Positions 4,599 through 7,508 of a DNA stretch of 7,508 bases are shown piece by piece. How positions within the stretch are numbered: the stretch's first letter is position 1; each line of letters starts with the position of its first letter. Source of the stretch: Candidatus Hydrogenedentota bacterium (lineage in GTDB: Bacteria; Spirochaetota; Leptospiria; Turneriellales; J094). Where the stretch lies: positions 1 through 7,508 of the forward strand of contig RFJE01000338.1 in assembly GCA_003695005.1 (NCBI GenBank), given 5' to 3'. The notes beneath the pieces were generated by a model. That model was not told where the DNA came from and did not search any database. It saw only the letters and a list, made by a program, of their open reading frames with translations. Both the position numbers and the translations under genes were made by a program.

Positions 4599-6317
4599 AT
4601 GAGCGAAGAAAACTTTAAGCGCTTTTTAGAAGGACCACTAACCGAAGCTGAACGAAAGGAATTAACCGAAAGGAAACAAGAATTTCTTACAGGCGATGCT
4701 TTTGACGGAGAGCCATCCTTTGGAACAGGTGGAATGAGGCAAATCGTCGGGCTCGGGACGAATCGACTCAATCGATACAATATTGCAAGACTAGCGTATG
4801 CAGTCGCTGGATCTTGGAGAAAAAAAGATATTACAGAAGGTATTTTTATTATTGGATATGATTCTCGAAATAGCTCGGTGGAGTTTTCCCGCATTGCCTA
4901 TCATATTTTATCGGGGGAAGGGTTTGCTGTAAAAGTATTTAAGCGCCCTACACCTACGCCTATGGTGTCATTTGCCATTCGTCAAAAAAATGCCGTCGGA
5001 GGAATAGTCATTACCGCATCCCATAATCCACCGCAATACAATGGCTTTAAAGTGTATGCGCAAGATGGTGGACAAATTGTCTCCCCTATCGATAAAGAAA
5101 TTCAGGAAGCTTTTTCTAAAATTCCGTACGTAGCTTTAGATAAAAAAATTCACGAATATGCCGAAACTCCGGTACCGGCACCGGATTTAATCGAAGAAGA
5201 AATTGCAGAAGCTTATATTCAACGTTTATCAAAAGAAAGCTTTGTTCAAGAGGGAGAAAAACAGATTCGTATTTTATACACCCCTCTTTATGGAACAGGG
5301 GGCTGGATTTTTGAAAAAACATTTCATAGCCTTGGCTTTTCTCACTTCGAGCTTTTTCAAGTTCAGGCTCAACCTAACGGGAACTTCCCAAAATTAAAGT
5401 CACCGAATCCGGAAGATCCGGAAGCTTTTGAAGCAGTGTTAGAGTATGCCCGTACTTTTATTCAAGCAGGTAAACCGGCACCGGAGCTTGTTTTAGCTAC
5501 AGATCCCGACGCTGATAGGGTTGGTTGTGCTATTCGCAATGGAGAGGATTATTTGCTTTTAAACGGCAACCAAATTGGATCGCTTTTACTGTATTCGATG
5601 ATTCAAGGGAAAAAAGCTTCTTTAGAAAACCCCTATATTTGTAAGACTATTGTCACGACGGATTTGCAAAGAAAAATTGCAGAAAAACATGGAGTACGTG
5701 TTATGGAAACATTAACAGGTTTTAAATACATTGCCGAAGCCATTGCAAAAGATCCGGAAAACTACTTATTTGGAGGAGAAGAATCGTATGGTTACTTACC
5801 TGTCCCGTGGATTCGAGATAAAGATTCTTTATCGAGTGCAGTGGCATTAGCTTCACTTGCAGAACAATCAGAATCTTTATTAAGCTTGCTTGGAAACATT
5901 TATCGCGAATATGGTTTATATGCAGAAATTTTGCACAATATAAAGTTAGACAGTAAACAACAACTCAATGAAATTTCCGAAAAAATGAAGTCTCTATACA
6001 GCTGGGTAGGAAAAGAATTAGCCGGCTACAAAATCTCGGATGTTTTAGACTTAACTTCGGATAAAGAACCGCAAAGAGATGACTTAAAAACTCTTAAAAA
6101 AGAATTACCGGCAGCCAATGTGGTTCAGTTATTTTTAGATCCGGAAGCGAAAGTAACCATTCGGCCATCCGGTACAGAGCCAAAGGTTAAAGTGTATGTA
6201 AGTTTATGCGATTCTGTTCGTGACAAATCAACAGATTTTCCACACCAAGATTTTAAAGAGGCTAAAGAAAAAGCAAGGCAGGTTCTGCAAGCTTTTTTGC
6301 AAGAGCTGGGGGTATAA
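4599..6317 (+). CDS. Alpha-D-phosphohexomutase (phosphoglucomutase/phosphomannomutase)
   Basis: 572 residues, the size of the PgcA/PGM2-type branch. It interconverts hexose 1- and 6-phosphates through a phosphoserine, feeding nucleotide-sugar, glycan or glycogen metabolism in the cytosol. Family motifs are complete: FGTGGMRQIVG near the N-terminus (41-51), the active serine loop TASHNPPQYNGF (Ser141), the metal loop TDPDADRVG (301-309), the sugar loop GGEESYGYL (392-400) and the phosphate-binding RPSGTEPK (522-529). Substrate preference for glucose or mannose cannot be decided from these. The ATG at 4599 keeps the normal N-terminus. No Shine-Dalgarno precedes it, and the upstream bases are A-rich, so initiation may depend on an unstructured leader. 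The start lies one base from the longest open frame of the divergent phosphatase. The regulator gene follows with zero spacing. Confidence 0.93.
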   Translation: MSEENFKRFLEGPLTEAERKELTERKQEFLTGDAFDGEPSFGTGGMRQIVGLGTNRLNRYNIARLAYAVAGSWRKKDITEGIFIIGYDSRNSSVEFSRIAYHILSGEGFAVKVFKRPTPTPMVSFAIRQKNAVGGIVITASHNPPQYNGFKVYAQDGGQIVSPIDKEIQEAFSKIPYVALDKKIHEYAETPVPAPDLIEEEIAEAYIQRLSKESFVQEGEKQIRILYTPLYGTGGWIFEKTFHSLGFSHFELFQVQAQPNGNFPKLKSPNPEDPEAFEAVLEYARTFIQAGKPAPELVLATDPDADRVGCAIRNGEDYLLLNGNQIGSLLLYSMIQGKKASLENPYICKTIVTTDLQRKIAEKHGVRVMETLTGFKYIAEAIAKDPENYLFGGEESYGYLPVPWIRDKDSLSSAVALASLAEQSESLLSLLGNIYREYGLYAEILHNIKLDSKQQLNEISEKMKSLYSWVGKELAGYKISDVLDLTSDKEPQRDDLKTLKKELPAANVVQLFLDPEAKVTIRPSGTEPKVKVYVSLCDSVRDKSTDFPHQDFKEAKEKARQVLQAFLQELGV

Positions 6318-6818
6318 ATGAAAGTATTAAGTGAAAAAGAAATTAAACTTTTAGAACTTTTCCAAGAAGATGGACGCATGAGCGACGAAAAAGTTGCTTT
6401 AATGCTCGGGATTCCGGAAAAAGAAGCAAAAGATTTGCGAGAGGGTTTAGAAGAAGCTGGTATTATTTTAAAATACCGTGCTGTTATTAATTGGGAAAAA
6501 ATTGAAACCACCGAAGTCATTGCTTTAATCCAAGTTTCCGTAACACCACGAAAAGGTTTAGGGTATGATGAAGTAGCAGCGAAAATCTCGGCTTTACCCG
6601 AAGTACAGTCATGCCTTTTAGTATCAGGATCATTTGATTTATTAGTGGAAGTAACAGGACCTTCTTTAAAAGATGTGGCTTTTTTTGTGGCAGATAAATT
6701 AGCTGTCATCGAAGGGGTCGAACATACGCGGACAAACTTTTTATTAAAACGGTATAAGCAAAGTGGGGACATGTTTTCTGTCTCTCGAAAAACACACCGT
6801 TTGCCGATGGTTATATAA
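6318..6818 (+). CDS. Lrp/AsnC family transcriptional regulator
   Basis: 166 residues. A winged helix-turn-helix covers about 1-55 (LSEKEIKLLELFQEDGRMSDEKVALMLGIPEKEA region), followed by an alpha/beta RAM effector domain at about 65-145. The RAM domain includes IALIQVSVTP, LPEVQSCLLVSGSFDLLVEV and the Gly-x-x-Asp of GSFDLL (104-109). These proteins form dimers or higher oligomers and sense amino acids or related metabolites. A 20-residue basic tail (about 145-166) lies after the RAM domain. Its ATG follows the mutase TAA immediately, with a G-run upstream (GGGGGT) serving as a weak ribosome-binding site, so the two are co-translated. A link between its ligand and sugar-phosphate metabolism is not evident; the pairing may just be operon packing. 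Confidence 0.87.
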   Translation: MKVLSEKEIKLLELFQEDGRMSDEKVALMLGIPEKEAKDLREGLEEAGIILKYRAVINWEKIETTEVIALIQVSVTPRKGLGYDEVAAKISALPEVQSCLLVSGSFDLLVEVTGPSLKDVAFFVADKLAVIEGVEHTRTNFLLKRYKQSGDMFSVSRKTHRLPMVI

Positions 6819-6832
6819 ATGGCATTATAGAT

Positions 6833-7201
6833 ATGGCAAATGAGAAAATAGATCCGGCCTTACGGGCTAAAATGATTCGCAAAGGCAATGAGCTCATGCA
6901 AAAAGGTGAGCTCCTAAAAGCCGGAGAGCTTTTTAAGAAAGCCCAATATGCATCGGGTTTAATTCGTATTGCGGATATTTATTACTTTGAGCAAAATAAG
7001 CCTTTGATGGCGTATGGGTATTACAAAGCAGCCGGTAAAAAGCAAATGCTAGAACGTATTCACGAAAATTTTTTAGTAGCTTTAAAAATATGGCTTCACG
7101 AAGATGATCCACTACCAAAGTCGGAAGAAAATAAGCCAAAAATTACCGAATTGCCTTCTGCTGGTTTAAACTTAATGGAGTTTCGTCCAAAACGAAAATG
7201 A
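6833..7201 (+). CDS. Small helical-repeat (TPR-like) protein of unknown function
   Basis: 122 residues, no signal peptide, no membrane segment, no cysteine. The segment from about 10 to 70 has TPR-like helix pairs: KGNELMQKGELLKAGELFKKA, ASGLIRIADIYYFEQNKPLMAYGYYKAAG (regions about 17-37 and 40-68), with small residues at the packing positions. The last 30 residues are charged and Pro-rich, probably disordered. It may be an adaptor, but no partner is evident. It starts 14 bases after the regulator stop, lacks a Shine-Dalgarno, and is preceded by a 4-codon mini-frame. It ends one base before the ComF-like start, so it belongs to the same operon. I do not recognise a named family with certainty. 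Confidence 0.8.
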   Translation: MANEKIDPALRAKMIRKGNELMQKGELLKAGELFKKAQYASGLIRIADIYYFEQNKPLMAYGYYKAAGKKQMLERIHENFLVALKIWLHEDDPLPKSEENKPKITELPSAGLNLMEFRPKRK

Positions 7202-7202
7202 T

Positions 7203-7508
7203 ATGTTATCCGAATTTGCTGCTGCATCTTTTGTTTTTGAAATTTGCTCTGCGTGTAAAAAATCGCCTGTTGGGCTAAACTTTACACTCTGTAAATCTTG
7301 TGCTTCTAAACTAGAACTTTGGCCACAAGAAACCTGTTTACATTGCGGCGAGCCTAAATCAAATTCCAGGTGTCCTGTATGTTGGGATCGTAAATTTTAC
7401 ATCGATTCCTATCAGGGAATTTTTGTATTAAACAAAGAAGCTAGCTTCCTACTTCACCAAGCTAAATTTAATAAGCGGAAAAAAGCAATTCATTATATTA
7501 TTCAAACA
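7203..7508 (+). CDS. ComF-family double-zinc-ribbon phosphoribosyltransferase, N-terminal part (cut by window end)
   Basis: An ATG one base after the preceding TGA opens a frame with no stop to the window edge (102 codons seen). The translation begins MLSEFAAASFVFEIC and carries four Cys pairs: CSAC (15-18), CKSC, CLHC and CPVC, a double zinc ribbon. This is followed by YQGIFVLNKEASFLLHQAKFNKRKKAIHY, the region where ComF proteins read Y-x-G-x(n)-K-F. The phosphoribosyltransferase domain should lie beyond the window. ComF/ComFC proteins act in natural transformation in some bacteria, in the cytoplasm, and in others have unclear roles (GntX/YhgH relatives). No other competence gene is visible, so a competence role is only suggested. 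Confidence 0.85.
   Translation, partial: MLSEFAAASFVFEICSACKKSPVGLNFTLCKSCASKLELWPQETCLHCGEPKSNSRCPVCWDRKFYIDSYQGIFVLNKEASFLLHQAKFNKRKKAIHYIIQT

Noticed and set aside
5169..5492. Repeated CCGGCACCGG words in the mutase gene
   Set aside because: They encode Pro-Ala-Pro in two linkers and are explained by coding sequence.
6125..6772. Minus-strand open frame of 215 codons
   Set aside because: Antisense to the mutase C-terminus and the Lrp/AsnC gene, both strongly supported by motifs; its translation is low-complexity Ser/Lys-rich.

Overview
The window looks like a piece of an AT-rich flagellated bacterial chromosome, most likely a spirochaete. The reasons are a divergent FliG paralogue outside any flagellar operon (spirochaetes usually carry more than one FliG), a multi-GAF SpoIIE-type phosphatase in a partner-switching operon, and a dense layout with few Shine-Dalgarno sequences. 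The phylum is an inference. No rRNA, tRNA, transposase, CRISPR array or phage gene is visible.

Layout. Two blocks diverge from about 4494-4598. The minus-strand block (4493 down to 112) reads: a GAF/PP2C serine phosphatase, an RsbW-like serine kinase directly abutting it, a structured gap of about 220 bases, a STAS anti-sigma-factor antagonist, and a FliG-like protein starting 3 bases after the STAS stop. At the far left edge another minus-strand gene probably begins (position 15) and leaves the window. The plus-strand block (4599 to the right edge) reads: an alpha-D-phosphohexomutase, an Lrp/AsnC-type regulator directly abutting it, a small helical-repeat protein of unknown function, and the start of a ComF-type double-zinc-ribbon phosphoribosyltransferase cut by the window end.

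How the genes may work together. Phosphatase, kinase and STAS protein make a complete partner-switching set: the kinase should phosphorylate the STAS serine, the GAF-gated phosphatase should remove the phosphate, and the free STAS protein should engage a target. No sigma factor is present; the last gene is a FliG homologue that lacks several classical FliM-binding and torque residues. One hypothesis is that this switch acts on a motor or cell-pole component rather than on transcription.

The most unusual element is the gap between the kinase and STAS genes (1487-1655). It is almost completely filled by five back-to-back hairpins. Read as minus-strand RNA, one hairpin presents a full match to the E. 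coli CsrA SELEX consensus RUACARGGAUGU around its loop, another presents a near match (ACAUGGAUGU), and two more GGA motifs lie at the ribosome-binding site of the STAS gene. Mismatches in the third hairpin become G-U wobbles only on the minus strand. This looks like a CsrA-bound leader, or a CsrA-sequestering small RNA, inside a partner-switching/FliG operon.
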